Positions 8,762 to 17,102 of a stretch of DNA of 64,000 nt are shown here, piece after piece. Positions within the stretch are counted from its first letter, which is position 1. The number at the start of each line of letters is the position of its first letter. The translations under genes and the position numbers were made by a program. Source of the DNA: Candidatus Omnitrophota bacterium (GTDB lineage Bacteria; Omnitrophota; Gorgyraeia; Duberdicusellales; 4484-171); contig JALOCC010000006.1 in the NCBI GenBank assembly GCA_023227945.1, forward strand, positions 6,968-70,967, read 5' to 3'. Below the pieces are notes generated by a model that was not told the origin of the DNA, searched no databases, and saw only the letters and a list, made by a program, of their open reading frames with translations.

Positions 8762-10828
8762 ATGAGAGTAATTAAAAGGGATGAAAAGCTTGAGGAATTT
8801 AATTATCTTAAAATCCATAATGCTATATCAAAAGCAGCGAAAGAAGTCCTTAACGATAAAGAGGCTGATAATTTACTTAAAATAATTCTTCCAAGAGCGC
8901 TTGCCGCCATTAAAAAATACGAAAAACAAGCTATCCCCATAGAATATATCCAGGATATAGTTGAGGAAACCCTCATGAAAGCAGGCTATCCGCAAGTAGC
9001 AAAAGCCTACATACTTTATCGTAACTATCGCCAGGACTTACGGGTAGCCAAGGAAAAATTAGGCATAAAAGACGGGCTTAAATTATCGCTGAATGCCATA
9101 AGTGTTTTAAGCCAGCGTTATCTGCTTCGGGATGACCGCCGAAGGGTTATTGAAACACCGGTTGCAATGTTTAAAAGAGTCTCTGATTATGTCGCGAAAG
9201 CGGAGAGGAATTTTTCTTCAAAGAACGAAGGTTATTTCGCGCGAAAATTCTACGAGAAAATGTCGTCCCTTGAGTTTCTTCCTAATTCGCCAACCCTTAT
9301 GAATGCAGGCACAAAACTGGGCCAGCTTTCAGCCTGCTTTGTGCTTCCGGTAAATGATTCTATGGAAGATGTTTTTAATTCTCTTAAGGCAATGGCGCTT
9401 ATCCATCAAACCGGAGGCGGCACAGGTTTTAGTTTCTCGCGCATTCGCCCTAAAGGCGATTTAGTTTTATCAACCAAAGGGCAAGCTTCAGGCCCGGTTT
9501 CTTTTATGCAGATTTTTGATAAAGCAACCGATGTGGTTATGCAGGGTGGCAGACGGCGTGGCGCGAATATGGGAATTTTGAAAGTTAATCATCCGGATAT
9601 CGTTGAATTTGTCGAAGCGAAGCTGAAAGAAGGAGTTTTGGAGAATTTTAATATTTCAGTAGGCATAACCGATGATTTTATAAAAACTTTACGAAGCAAC
9701 GGTTACATAGAACTTATAAATCCAAGGACACGTCTCTCGGTAAAAAAAATAAAAGCAAAGACTCTTTTTTCTCTGATTAGTTTATGTGCTTATAAGTATG
9801 CTGACCCAGGATTGATATTTTTAGACAGAATAAATAAGACACACCCCTTAAGGGCATTAGGCGCAATTGAAGCAACAAATCCTTGCGGTGAGATACCGTT
9901 ACTTCCCTATGAGAGTTGTAACCTGGCTTCTGTAAACCTTGCAAAATTTGTCAGAAATAAAAAAGTTAATTGGCAAGCTTTGGAAGAAGCCGTTAAGATT
10001 GGCGTGCGTTTTCTGGATAATGTTATTGAAATTAATAAATACCCTTTAAAACAAATAGAGGAAATTACTAAAGCAAACAGAAAAGTCGGGTTAGGCGTTA
10101 TGGGATTTGCCGACATGCTTATAAAGTTGCGCATACCTTACAATTCAAAAGAGGCGGTTAGATTCGCAAGAGTTCTGATGCGTTTTATCCGTAAAAGTTC
10201 GCTTCGTGCCTCATACGAACTTGCCAAAGAGCGGGGAGTTTTTAAAAACTATAAATATTCAATTTACGCAAAGAAGAATTTACGTTTAAGAAATGCTACT
10301 GTAAACAGCATAGCGCCGACAGGCACAATAAGTATAATCGCTGGCTGCTCATCGGGGATTGAGCCGGTTTTTGCTCTAAGCTTTAGCCGGAATGTTTTAG
10401 AAGGTAACCGCCTGTTTGAGGTTAATCCTTTGCTTGAGGAAGTAATACGAGAGGAAGGCCTTTATTCAAGAAGTTTAATGGATGTATTAAAAGGGGAATC
10501 GACCCTGAAAAATATAAAAGGCATACCTTCCATAATCAAAAAAACTTTCGTTACAACATTTGACATAAATGCGATGGACCATTTAAAGATTCAGGCGGCA
10601 TTTCAGGAATATACCGATAACGCAGTATCTAAAACAATAAATCTTTCCGAAAATGCAACATTGGAGGATGTAGAACAAATATATCTTGCAGCATATGATT
10701 TAAAATTAAAGGGAATTACCATTTACCGCTATGGTTCAAAAGCAGGCCAGGTGTTAAGAAAAGAAGACTACGAAAAAGAAATCGCGAATACTACCGGAAG
10801 TTGTTTTAGAAATATATGCATCGCTTAA
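8762..10828 (+). CDS. nrdJ: Adenosylcobalamin-dependent (class II) ribonucleoside-diphosphate reductase
   Basis: Reduces ribonucleotides to deoxyribonucleotides using B12 instead of an oxygen-dependent radical, fitting an anaerobic host. The 688-residue protein has an N-terminal ATP-cone (VIKRDEKLEEFNYLKIHNAI) for allosteric control. The barrel core shows LPNSPTLMNAG, LSACFVLPV (active-site Cys), TGGGTGFSFSRIRP, NPCGEIPLLPYESCNL (active-site Cys and Glu) and APTGTISIIAGCSSGIEP. The usual long zinc-ribbon C-terminus is absent. The chain ends with a short CFRNIC pair that could serve as the shuttling cysteines. No cobalamin riboswitch is visible; it is tightly coupled to the VanZ-like gene. Confidence 0.9.
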   Translation: MRVIKRDEKLEEFNYLKIHNAISKAAKEVLNDKEADNLLKIILPRALAAIKKYEKQAIPIEYIQDIVEETLMKAGYPQVAKAYILYRNYRQDLRVAKEKLGIKDGLKLSLNAISVLSQRYLLRDDRRRVIETPVAMFKRVSDYVAKAERNFSSKNEGYFARKFYEKMSSLEFLPNSPTLMNAGTKLGQLSACFVLPVNDSMEDVFNSLKAMALIHQTGGGTGFSFSRIRPKGDLVLSTKGQASGPVSFMQIFDKATDVVMQGGRRRGANMGILKVNHPDIVEFVEAKLKEGVLENFNISVGITDDFIKTLRSNGYIELINPRTRLSVKKIKAKTLFSLISLCAYKYADPGLIFLDRINKTHPLRALGAIEATNPCGEIPLLPYESCNLASVNLAKFVRNKKVNWQALEEAVKIGVRFLDNVIEINKYPLKQIEEITKANRKVGLGVMGFADMLIKLRIPYNSKEAVRFARVLMRFIRKSSLRASYELAKERGVFKNYKYSIYAKKNLRLRNATVNSIAPTGTISIIAGCSSGIEPVFALSFSRNVLEGNRLFEVNPLLEEVIREEGLYSRSLMDVLKGESTLKNIKGIPSIIKKTFVTTFDINAMDHLKIQAAFQEYTDNAVSKTINLSENATLEDVEQIYLAAYDLKLKGITIYRYGSKAGQVLRKEDYEKEIANTTGSCFRNICIA

Positions 10829-10832
10829 TTTA

Positions 10833-10972
10833 AGGTTACGAATGTTAGCGAGGTTACGCAAGTTACGAAGGTTACAATAAATTAAGTGTTTTAAGTGTAA
10901 CTTTCGTAACTTAACCCTTCCACCGAAGGCGGAAGGGTTAACGTAACATCCGTAACCCTCGTAACTAATTAA
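10833..10972. repeat. Imperfect palindrome, GGTTACG/CGTAACC word family with nested GC hairpin
   Basis: GGTTACG and AGTTACG words on the left are mirrored by CGTAACC and CGTAACT on the right. A second, GC-richer palindrome (arms AACCCTTCC and GGAAGGGTT around CGAAGG) is nested inside. It fills the gap between nrdJ and the RluA-type gene. Related copies lie at 29490-29697, 60401-60512 and 62443-62550. Confidence 0.65.
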
Positions 10973-10984
10973 GGTGTAAATTTA

Positions 10985-11638
10985 ATGAATGAACCTTTCC
11001 GAATTATTTTTGAGGACGAGTATATTGCCGTTCTCGACAAGCAAGCAAAGATTTTGGTCCTGCCTTCGCCAAAAAAAGAAAAATACACACTTACCGCACT
11101 TTTACAGGAAAAATTGAAAATTCCTGTGTATCCTTGCCATCGCCTTGACCGTGAAACAACCGGTTTAATAATTTACGCGAAAAACAGGTTAACCCAGGAA
11201 AAAATTATGAATCAGTTTAGAGCCGGCACAATTAAAAAAAATTACCTTGCTTTTGTCAGGGGTAGATTAAAACAAAAGAAAGGTATGCTTTCTGGATACG
11301 TTATAGATAAAGAAGGAAAAAAATTCGGTGAAAAGCCAAAAAAAGCAAAAACTGCTTATCGCGTGTTGATTGAGCGTAGTGACTACAGTATGCTTGCGCT
11401 TGAGCCTTTTACGGGGCGCACTAACCAGCTGCGCATACAACTGGCCGATATCGGTAACCCAATACTGGGGGAAAGAAAATATGCTTTTGGCAGAGATTTC
11501 AGGATAAAATTCAAACGGCTTGCCTTGCACGCCTGCTTTTTAAGCTTCAATCACCCCGCAACCGGTAAAAGGCTTCAATTTGAGCTTGATTTGCCTCCTG
11601 ATATGAAAACGTTTTTATCAAACGCTAATATACGCTAA
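10985..11638 (+). CDS. RluA-family RNA pseudouridine synthase
   Basis: Isomerises specific uridines in rRNA or tRNA to pseudouridine. The 217-residue chain carries the RluA catalytic motif CHRLDRETTGLIIYAK with nucleophile Asp55, a VRGRLKQKKG connector, and the conserved C-terminal block LALEPFTGRTNQLRIQLADIG. There is no S4 domain, so this is a minimal RluA-type enzyme; the site modified cannot be assigned. Its last codons and stop fall inside the start of a CGCGAAT palindrome (11621-11730), so the very C-terminus (NANIR) is repeat-encoded. Confidence 0.88.
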   Translation: MNEPFRIIFEDEYIAVLDKQAKILVLPSPKKEKYTLTALLQEKLKIPVYPCHRLDRETTGLIIYAKNRLTQEKIMNQFRAGTIKKNYLAFVRGRLKQKKGMLSGYVIDKEGKKFGEKPKKAKTAYRVLIERSDYSMLALEPFTGRTNQLRIQLADIGNPILGERKYAFGRDFRIKFKRLALHACFLSFNHPATGKRLQFELDLPPDMKTFLSNANIR

Positions 11639-11730
11639 TCTAACGCGAATTCTCGCGAATAAATTCATTCGCGTAAATTCGCGTTTATACCTTAAATCTA
11701 CAAAGGTATAAATTCGCGGTAATTCGCGTT
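11621..11730. repeat. Imperfect palindrome, CGCGAATT word family (copy 1)
   Basis: Words ACGCTAAT, ACGCGAAT and TCGCGAAT are followed by their complements (ATTCGCGT, AATTCGCGTTTATACC). A second arm pair, TATACCTT and AAGGTATA, lies further in. It overlaps the 3' end of the pseudouridine synthase gene and precedes the sigma factor gene. Confidence 0.7.
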
Positions 11731-11787
11731 GTAAAAATAATTGTAACTTTTTGCCCCCTTCACGCGTTAAATACTATGCAGGAAAAC

Positions 11788-12363
11788 ATGAGAAAAGATG
11801 AGGAAATTATGATGGAGTATAAGGCTGGTAGCGTTAGCGCGCTTGAAGAAATCTTTCAGAGATACAAAAAACCCATACTAAATTACGCTTTTAAGCTCTT
11901 ATCTAGTTTTGCTGACGCCGAAGATGTAGTTGGCGAAGTTTTTTATATACTAACCTTACGTAAAGATAGCTATGAGCCGGTTGCCAAGTTTTCTACCTGG
12001 ATTTATACAATTGCCCATAATGTTGCAATTGATAGGATTAGAAGAAGAAAAAGAATATTTTTCTTCTGGCAAAAAAAGGATAAAGATGGCACCTCTTACG
12101 CGGAACTGGATATACCTGATACGCGGTTTATGCCAGATAATGATGCAGAGGAGAACGATATTTCCTGTTACGTTAAAAAAGCCATTGATAAATTGCCTTT
12201 CCAGTTAAAAGAAGCAATTGTCTTACGGCAGTATCATAATCTAAGCTATGAAGAGATAGGCGCGGTTTTAAATTGTTCGTTAAGTAAAGTAAAAATCCTT
12301 ATTTTTAGAGCAAAGGAGTGCCTGCGCAAAGAGCTTTTGCCTTATATGGAGGAAATCCGATGA
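11788..12363 (+). CDS. ECF-type RNA polymerase sigma factor
   Basis: The protein has about 191 residues with sigma-70 region 2 (YKKPILNYAFKLLSSFADAEDVVGEVF, then KFSTWIYTIAHNVAIDRIRRRKR) and region 4 (LPFQLKEAIVLRQYHNLSYEEIGAVLNCSLSKVKILIFRAKECLR). The segments are spaced as in ECF factors. I prefer ATG 11788 because AGGA lies 5-6 nt upstream; ATG 11776 would add four residues. The stop overlaps the start of an anti-sigma-like gene (ATGA), the classic arrangement for a sigma held by its membrane-bound regulator. The target promoters and signal are unknown. Confidence 0.85.
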   Translation: MRKDEEIMMEYKAGSVSALEEIFQRYKKPILNYAFKLLSSFADAEDVVGEVFYILTLRKDSYEPVAKFSTWIYTIAHNVAIDRIRRRKRIFFFWQKKDKDGTSYAELDIPDTRFMPDNDAEENDISCYVKKAIDKLPFQLKEAIVLRQYHNLSYEEIGAVLNCSLSKVKILIFRAKECLRKELLPYMEEIR

Positions 12364-13721
12364 TATTCATCCATTCAAAAATAAAAAAATTAATTTCCGC
12401 TTATTTAGATAACGAAGTAAGCGAAAAAGAAAAGAATCTGGTAGAAGAACACCTTAAAAAATGTACTTTCTGCAGGAAGTACTATGAAGGCTTACAAAAA
12501 CTTTCTTCTACTTTAGGTAAATATCAGGAAGAAGAATTATCGCCTGATTTAGAGCAACGGATAAAGAATAACTTTTTAGGGAAGAAATACAAGGGGGTGG
12601 CTAAAATGAAGAACAAAAAACTGATAGTCGGTATCAGTTCCGGGGCTTTGGCTATCCTTCTAATGTTTGTGTTTGTGGGCCATATGCAGACTTACCTAAG
12701 ACGTTCGATGCAGGGCAGAGTTCACGATACAGCAATGGAACTTTCCGGAGCAAAAGAATATGACTCAACAAACGGGCGGGTTAGATTTGAGAACTATGTT
12801 GGTGGGTCTGGCAAGCAATATTCTTCGGGGTTAACTTCCTCTGTGCAATATCAAAATTCGTCTAAAAAAATTAAATCCGTGGATAAGGAAATATTGAGAG
12901 GGATGAATGGTTCATCTGCCGAATGGGAAAGTGGCGGGCATACTAGGGCTGATTATAACAAGCCGCTTTCTGTTACAGCTATTGAAAGTTCGGCGCAAGA
13001 AGGGCCTATTGTGATAGTTGAGCCGTATCTTCCAGCTACAGGCAAGGAAGATAAATTAATCCGTAACGCAGACGCAACCTTAGAAGTAGAAAATATCCAG
13101 AAAGTCTATGATGAGATAGTAAAAATCGGAAAGGGGAAAAATGGTTATCTTGCCGCAGCTAATTTTAATGAATCAGCAAACGGCAGGGTTAGCGCGCAGA
13201 TTATATTACGCGTGCCAAAAGAAAAATTCGAAGAAACCATTGATGAGGTGAGGAAGCTTGGACAGGTAAAAAGATTTGACATTAAAAGCATTGATGTGTC
13301 GCAGGATTACAACGCTCTTGTGTCAGAACTTAACACCATAAAGACGGTTTACGACAAAATCGCGGAGAAACTTAAGGAAAAGAAAACAGATATTCAAGCG
13401 GCAATCAGGCTTGAATCTGAACTTACGCCAATTGCAAAACGCATAGCGGCTATAAGAAATAAGATTTCCGAATATGACAATCTTATTTCTGTATCCACAA
13501 TTACAATTAACCTTTACGAGGTTTCCTGGAAGTTAATGATTCAGGAAAGCGTCAAGGAAACAAAACAGCGCTTTGTTGCGTTTGTTTCAAGCCTGCTTAA
13601 GAATTCAATAACTTTGCTTCCGCTATTGGTAATAATTTGCGTGGTCGTTATAGTTTGCGTTGTGTTAACAAAAAAATTGGTCCGCGCAATTAAAAACATT
13701 TTTACCAAAAAAACTTCGTAA
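12360..13721 (+). CDS. Membrane anti-sigma factor with zinc-finger and DUF4349 domain
   Basis: The protein has 453 residues. The N-terminus is a zf-HC2 anti-sigma module (ISAYLDNEVSEKEKNLVEEHLKKCTFCRKYYEGL). A membrane segment (LIVGISSGALAILLMFVFVG) follows near residues 83-102. After a long linker comes a DUF4349 domain (LIRNADATLEVENIQKVYDEI ... ITINLYE), predicted outside the membrane and partly coiled-coil. A second membrane helix (LLPLLVIICVVVIVCVVL) lies near the end. GGAGGA precedes ATG 12360, which overlaps the sigma factor stop. It probably binds the upstream ECF sigma and releases it on an envelope signal. Confidence 0.8.
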   Translation: MIFIHSKIKKLISAYLDNEVSEKEKNLVEEHLKKCTFCRKYYEGLQKLSSTLGKYQEEELSPDLEQRIKNNFLGKKYKGVAKMKNKKLIVGISSGALAILLMFVFVGHMQTYLRRSMQGRVHDTAMELSGAKEYDSTNGRVRFENYVGGSGKQYSSGLTSSVQYQNSSKKIKSVDKEILRGMNGSSAEWESGGHTRADYNKPLSVTAIESSAQEGPIVIVEPYLPATGKEDKLIRNADATLEVENIQKVYDEIVKIGKGKNGYLAAANFNESANGRVSAQIILRVPKEKFEETIDEVRKLGQVKRFDIKSIDVSQDYNALVSELNTIKTVYDKIAEKLKEKKTDIQAAIRLESELTPIAKRIAAIRNKISEYDNLISVSTITINLYEVSWKLMIQESVKETKQRFVAFVSSLLKNSITLLPLLVIICVVVIVCVVLTKKLVRAIKNIFTKKTS

Positions 13722-13750
13722 ATATTCCTGCATGATAAGCGTTCCTGCCT

Positions 13751-13784
13751 GCAGGGAAGGCCGAAAGGCCTTCCCTGCGTTTTT
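13751..13784 (+). terminator. Rho-independent terminator
   Basis: A perfect 12-bp stem (GCAGGGAAGGCC / GGCCTTCCCTGC) with a GAAA loop is followed by GTTTTT. It closes the sigma/anti-sigma transcript. Confidence 0.85.
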
Positions 13785-13810
13785 AAAACCAAATATATTT
13801 TTAATCGGGG

Positions 13811-13838
13811 TTTACAATAGCAAGGTTTTTGATATAAT
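13811..13838 (+). promoter_or_regulatory. Promoter of the NSS transporter gene
   Basis: TTTACA at 13811-13816, a 16-nt spacer and TATAAT at 13833-13838. The predicted start coincides with the beginning of the palindrome at 13846, so the palindrome would form the whole 5' leader. Confidence 0.55.
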
Positions 13839-13845
13839 TTTTTAA

Positions 13846-13908
13846 TACGAATTACCACGAATTCATTCGCGGTAATTCGTCCCCTTAATTCGTGGATATT
13901 CGTGTATA
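13846..13908. repeat. Imperfect palindrome, CGAATTACCACGAATT subfamily (copy 2)
   Basis: TACGAATTACCACGAATT is mirrored by AATTCGTGGATATTCGTGTA. The right end is 4 nt before the start codon at 13913. The same subfamily occurs at 26864-27015 (CACGAATTTCCACG and CGTGGATATTAGTGT). Confidence 0.65.
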
Positions 13909-13912
13909 AAAT

Positions 13913-15487
13913 ATGAGACAAAAATGGGCTTCTAAAATCGGTATCATTCTTGCGGTTGCCGGTTCTGCTATTGGCCTGGGAAACTTTTTAAGGTTTCCTT
14001 CTCAAGCGGCAGCTAACGGCGGTGGAGCGTTTATGATACCTTATTTTATTTCTTTTCTTCTTTTAGGCATACCGCTTATGTGGATTGAATGGGCAATAGG
14101 CAGATACGGTGGGTTTTTCGGCCATGGCACCGCACCCTTGATTTTTAACCGGCTTTGGCAGCATCGTGCTTCAAAATATTTCGGCGCGATAGGGGTATTC
14201 GGGCCGCTTGCAATATTTATCTATTATATTTATATCGAAAGCTGGCTTTTAGGTTACGCTTTTTATTCTCTTAAAGGAACGTTTATGCAGTTTTCAGCCC
14301 AAACAGACGCGGTTGATTTTTTACATAAATATCAGGGGGTAACCACAAAAAATTTTTTTCTTATAACCTATCTTTTTTTTGTTCTTACTTTTATCGTCAA
14401 TTTTACTATTATATATAAAGGAATAAAAGGCGGGATTGAAAGGTTGTGCAAGCTGGCCTTGCCGCTTCTTCTTATTTTCGCGGTTATTATTGTAATAAGA
14501 GTAACTACGCTGGGAGCTCCTATAAAGGGACATCCAGACTGGAACATATTAAATGGGTTTGGTTTCTTGTGGAACCCTGATTTTAGCGCTCTTTTAAATG
14601 CTAAAGTATGGCTTGCGGCCGCCGGCCAGATTCTTTTTACTTTAAGTGTGGGGATAGGCGTTATCATAACCTATGCCAGTTATCTTTCAAAAGGCGACGA
14701 TATAGTTTTGTCCGGGCTTACAGCATCTTCTTTAAATGAATTTGCCGAAGTTATTCTGGGCGGCTCAATTATAATACCTTTGGCTTTTGTTTTTTTCGGT
14801 GGTAGTGGAGCGCAGGAAATAGCTCGTAGCGGAAGTTTCAATATAGGTTTTGTTTCTATGCCGTTAATTTTTTCAAAAATAAATTATGGAATGGTTTTTT
14901 CTTTTTTGTGGTTTTTTCTTTTATTCCTGGCCGGGCTCACCTCAAGCATATCGCTTTTAGAGCCGGCAGTTGCATTTTTGTGTGATGACTTGGGCATCTC
15001 TCGCAAAAAAGCTGTTTCGATTTTGGGAGTGGCCAGTTTTTTAATCTGCCAGTTTCCTATATTTTTCCTCGCCAGGGGCGTTGTAGATGAAATTGATTTT
15101 TGGGCTGGCTCTTTTTTTCTTGTGGTCTTTGCATTTATTGAGTGTATATTATTTGTGTGGATTTTTGGAATAGACAAAGCCTGGGATGAAATTCATCATG
15201 GGGCCGAGCTTAATATCCCGCGTTTTTATAAATTTATTATAAAATACATTACACCATTATTTTTGATTTTTATACTTGGATTTTGGTTCTTTCAGCAGGC
15301 AGTACCGACCTTTTTACTTAAAGGGGTAGCAAAAGAAAATATCCCTTATGTTTTAGCCACTCGTGCAGGATTGTTAATTCTTTTTGTAATCATCGCAATG
15401 CTGGTGCGTAAAGCGCATAAAAAATCAATGAGGCAGTCCCGACAAAGACGGGACGTAGCCAAATTTGACCCCCGCGCCAACTTTTAG
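13913..15487 (+). CDS. Neurotransmitter:sodium symporter (NSS) family transporter, large subunit
   Basis: A sodium-coupled amino-acid importer in the inner membrane, 524 residues with about 12 helices. The first helix contains the NSS substrate/sodium site (ILAVAGSAIGLGNFLRFPSQAAANGGGAF), and SLGVGIGVIITYASYL-like and FLWFFLLFLAGLTSSISLLEP segments match helices 6-8. A 35-codon MetS-like gene follows, as in MetPS methionine/alanine importers, so a neutral amino acid is the likely substrate. The last residues (about RQSRQRRDVAKFDPRANF) are encoded by a TCCCG..CGGGA palindrome and look like a repeat-derived tail. No RBS is obvious between the repeat and the ATG. Confidence 0.88.
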   Translation: MRQKWASKIGIILAVAGSAIGLGNFLRFPSQAAANGGGAFMIPYFISFLLLGIPLMWIEWAIGRYGGFFGHGTAPLIFNRLWQHRASKYFGAIGVFGPLAIFIYYIYIESWLLGYAFYSLKGTFMQFSAQTDAVDFLHKYQGVTTKNFFLITYLFFVLTFIVNFTIIYKGIKGGIERLCKLALPLLLIFAVIIVIRVTTLGAPIKGHPDWNILNGFGFLWNPDFSALLNAKVWLAAAGQILFTLSVGIGVIITYASYLSKGDDIVLSGLTASSLNEFAEVILGGSIIIPLAFVFFGGSGAQEIARSGSFNIGFVSMPLIFSKINYGMVFSFLWFFLLFLAGLTSSISLLEPAVAFLCDDLGISRKKAVSILGVASFLICQFPIFFLARGVVDEIDFWAGSFFLVVFAFIECILFVWIFGIDKAWDEIHHGAELNIPRFYKFIIKYITPLFLIFILGFWFFQQAVPTFLLKGVAKENIPYVLATRAGLLILFVIIAMLVRKAHKKSMRQSRQRRDVAKFDPRANF

Positions 15488-15569
15488 CGGGGATTAATTC
15501 GCACTATTATTTTTCCTACGCGACTACCTACGGCAGGCAGTTTGGAAAAATAATGTGTTCATTAAAAGA

Positions 15570-15677
15570 ATGACTATAGCTGGCTGGATTTTTTTAATAA
15601 TTTCCTGGGTGAGCATATTGATGCTCGTGATTTTTTGCATTTACGGGGTCTTCAAAGAACCGTATAAGGATCTATAA
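15570..15677 (+). CDS. MetS-like small subunit of the NSS transporter
   Basis: The 35-residue open frame is one amphipathic/hydrophobic helix (AGWIFLIISWVSILMLVIFCIYGVF) ending in a charged tail (KEPYKDL). This matches the short single-pass proteins encoded just after NSS genes (MetS, needed for MetP function). It lies 82 nt after the transporter stop. Its TAA directly abuts the ATG of the next gene (TAAATG), indicating co-transcription. A palindrome with arms CACTATTATTTTTCC / GGAAAAATAATGTG precedes it. Confidence 0.7.
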   Translation: MTIAGWIFLIISWVSILMLVIFCIYGVFKEPYKDL

Positions 15678-16577
15678 ATGTTTAAAAGAAAGCGTATTAT
15701 ATTGGCTTTTTTTTCAATTGTTTTCTTGGCATCTTTTTGCCTTTATTTTATATACACCGAAACTGTTTCTTGCGCTCAAAATTATAAATCTTTCGCAGCG
15801 CTTGAAGATAAAGTAGCCACAATCGCAAAAGGGTTTAGCGGAGAGTATTCTTATATAATCAAGGATATAGAAAAGCCTTACTGTGAAATATCCCGCAATG
15901 AAAATAAAATGTTTCCCGCGGCAAGCGTCATAAAACTGCCCATAGCTGCGGTAGCTTTTAATGCAGCCAAAGAAGGAAAGGTTTCGCTTTCTCAGAAATT
16001 TACAATCACTGCGAAAGATATCACCGGAGGCTCGGGAATAATAAAAACAATGCAGCCGCCCGTGGTCTTAACCTTTCAGGAAATTATCGAAACAATGATT
16101 GTAAATAGCGATAATACTGCAACCAACAAGATTATTGATATTTTAGGCTATAAATATCTAAACAGAGGATTTAGGGAACTAGGCTTGAGGCGAACGGTTA
16201 TCAAGCGCAAAATGATGGATTTTTCGAATAGGAAACATGGAGTTGAAAATTATACCAGCGTGTCAGACATAGTTTTTCTTTTAGAGAAAATCTATAAAGG
16301 AAAACTTATCGATAAAGAATCTTCACAAATGATACTGTCGTTTCTGGGCAAGCAAAAGATTAATGACCGTATCCCGCGGTATCTGCCTAAAAATGTAAAA
16401 GTTGCTCATAAAACCGGCCTTGAGAGGGGTGTGGTGCATGATGCCGGAATTATTTTTTCTTCAAGGGGCGATTGCGTAGTTTGTGTTTTTACTAAAAAAG
16501 TGAAGGACTACAGTAAGGCAAAGAAATTCATCGCCCGCCTTTCCTTGGCAACGTATAATAATTTACGTGAACAATGA
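15678..16577 (+). CDS. Class A beta-lactamase-like serine hydrolase
   Basis: The 299-residue exported protein has an N-terminal hydrophobic segment (IILAFFSIVFLASFCLYFIY). It shows the penicilloyl-serine transferase motifs: SVIK with catalytic Ser, NSDNT (SDN), and HKTG. The spacing fits class A beta-lactamases. The E-x-x-x-N omega-loop motif (Glu166) is not clear: the region reads KHGVENYTS, as in many environmental beta-lactamase2-type proteins of unknown substrate. It may act on peptidoglycan peptides rather than antibiotics. The start directly follows the MetS-like stop. Confidence 0.75.
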   Translation: MFKRKRIILAFFSIVFLASFCLYFIYTETVSCAQNYKSFAALEDKVATIAKGFSGEYSYIIKDIEKPYCEISRNENKMFPAASVIKLPIAAVAFNAAKEGKVSLSQKFTITAKDITGGSGIIKTMQPPVVLTFQEIIETMIVNSDNTATNKIIDILGYKYLNRGFRELGLRRTVIKRKMMDFSNRKHGVENYTSVSDIVFLLEKIYKGKLIDKESSQMILSFLGKQKINDRIPRYLPKNVKVAHKTGLERGVVHDAGIIFSSRGDCVVCVFTKKVKDYSKAKKFIARLSLATYNNLREQ

Positions 16578-16612
16578 TGTCGGATGGCAGATATCTTATA
16601 CCATAAAAAAAT

Positions 16613-16915
16613 ATGTTTGTTTTAAGTAATTTTTTAATGTCCGTGGCGAATGTTTTAAATCTAATTCTGACTGTTTTATATTGGCTTATACTTATAAGGG
16701 CGTTAGTAAGTTGGGTAAGCCCGGATCCTTATAACGCGATAGTTCAATTTTTATATAAGACTACGGAACCATTGCTTTACCCTATAAGAAAGTTTCTTCC
16801 GTTTAGCCTTAAGTTTGGCCTGGATATTTCACCTCTGATAGCATTTTTGATAATATTTTTCCTCAGGCAATTCCTGGTAGCTACGTTAGTTGATTGGGCA
16901 ATTAGAGTTAAATAG
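16613..16915 (+). CDS. YggT family membrane protein
   Basis: A 100-residue protein with two hydrophobic blocks. Each is typical of the YggT repeat: LILTVLYWLILIRALVSWVSPDP, then LYKTTEPLLYPIRKFLP, then DISPLIAFLIIFFLRQFLV. The family is linked to osmotic tolerance and to envelope or cell-shape processes; no enzymatic activity is known. It lies 35 nt after the beta-lactamase-like gene and is probably in the same transcript. Confidence 0.8.
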   Translation: MFVLSNFLMSVANVLNLILTVLYWLILIRALVSWVSPDPYNAIVQFLYKTTEPLLYPIRKFLPFSLKFGLDISPLIAFLIIFFLRQFLVATLVDWAIRVK

Positions 16916-17102
16916 TTTAAAACCCCAGGCCAGTATTTTCTATCCCCGGCATATTTAGCCTGCCAAATCCAAGCTTGCTTTTATTCCTATTGTAGGTAGA
17001 ATATTTGATAATAGAAGTGGATTACTGAGGATTTAGTTAAGTTAATTAGCATTTATCTATGTAAGTTTGCGTGTATATTGACTTACAATAAAGAGGTATA
17101 AT

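Noticed and set aside
8700..8762. Cobalamin riboswitch before the B12-dependent reductase
   Set aside because: Only 8 nt separate the VanZ-like stop and the nrdJ start, and no B12-box-like sequence is visible upstream.
12318..12359. Earlier in-frame start for the anti-sigma gene at 12318
   Set aside because: It would overlap the end of the sigma gene by about 45 nt without an RBS. GGAGGA sits right before ATG 12360, which also begins the zinc-finger domain.
14368..14667. 99-codon minus-strand frame inside the NSS transporter gene (and similar frames inside 3071-7390, 22405-24162, 58231-60387)
   Set aside because: They lie wholly antisense to strongly supported genes and show no start signals or family motifs.
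17053..17102. TATAAT directly before the ntpF start as promoter
   Set aside because: TATAAT abuts the ATG with only a 13-nt spacer to TTGACT, so it cannot act as a normal promoter for that start.
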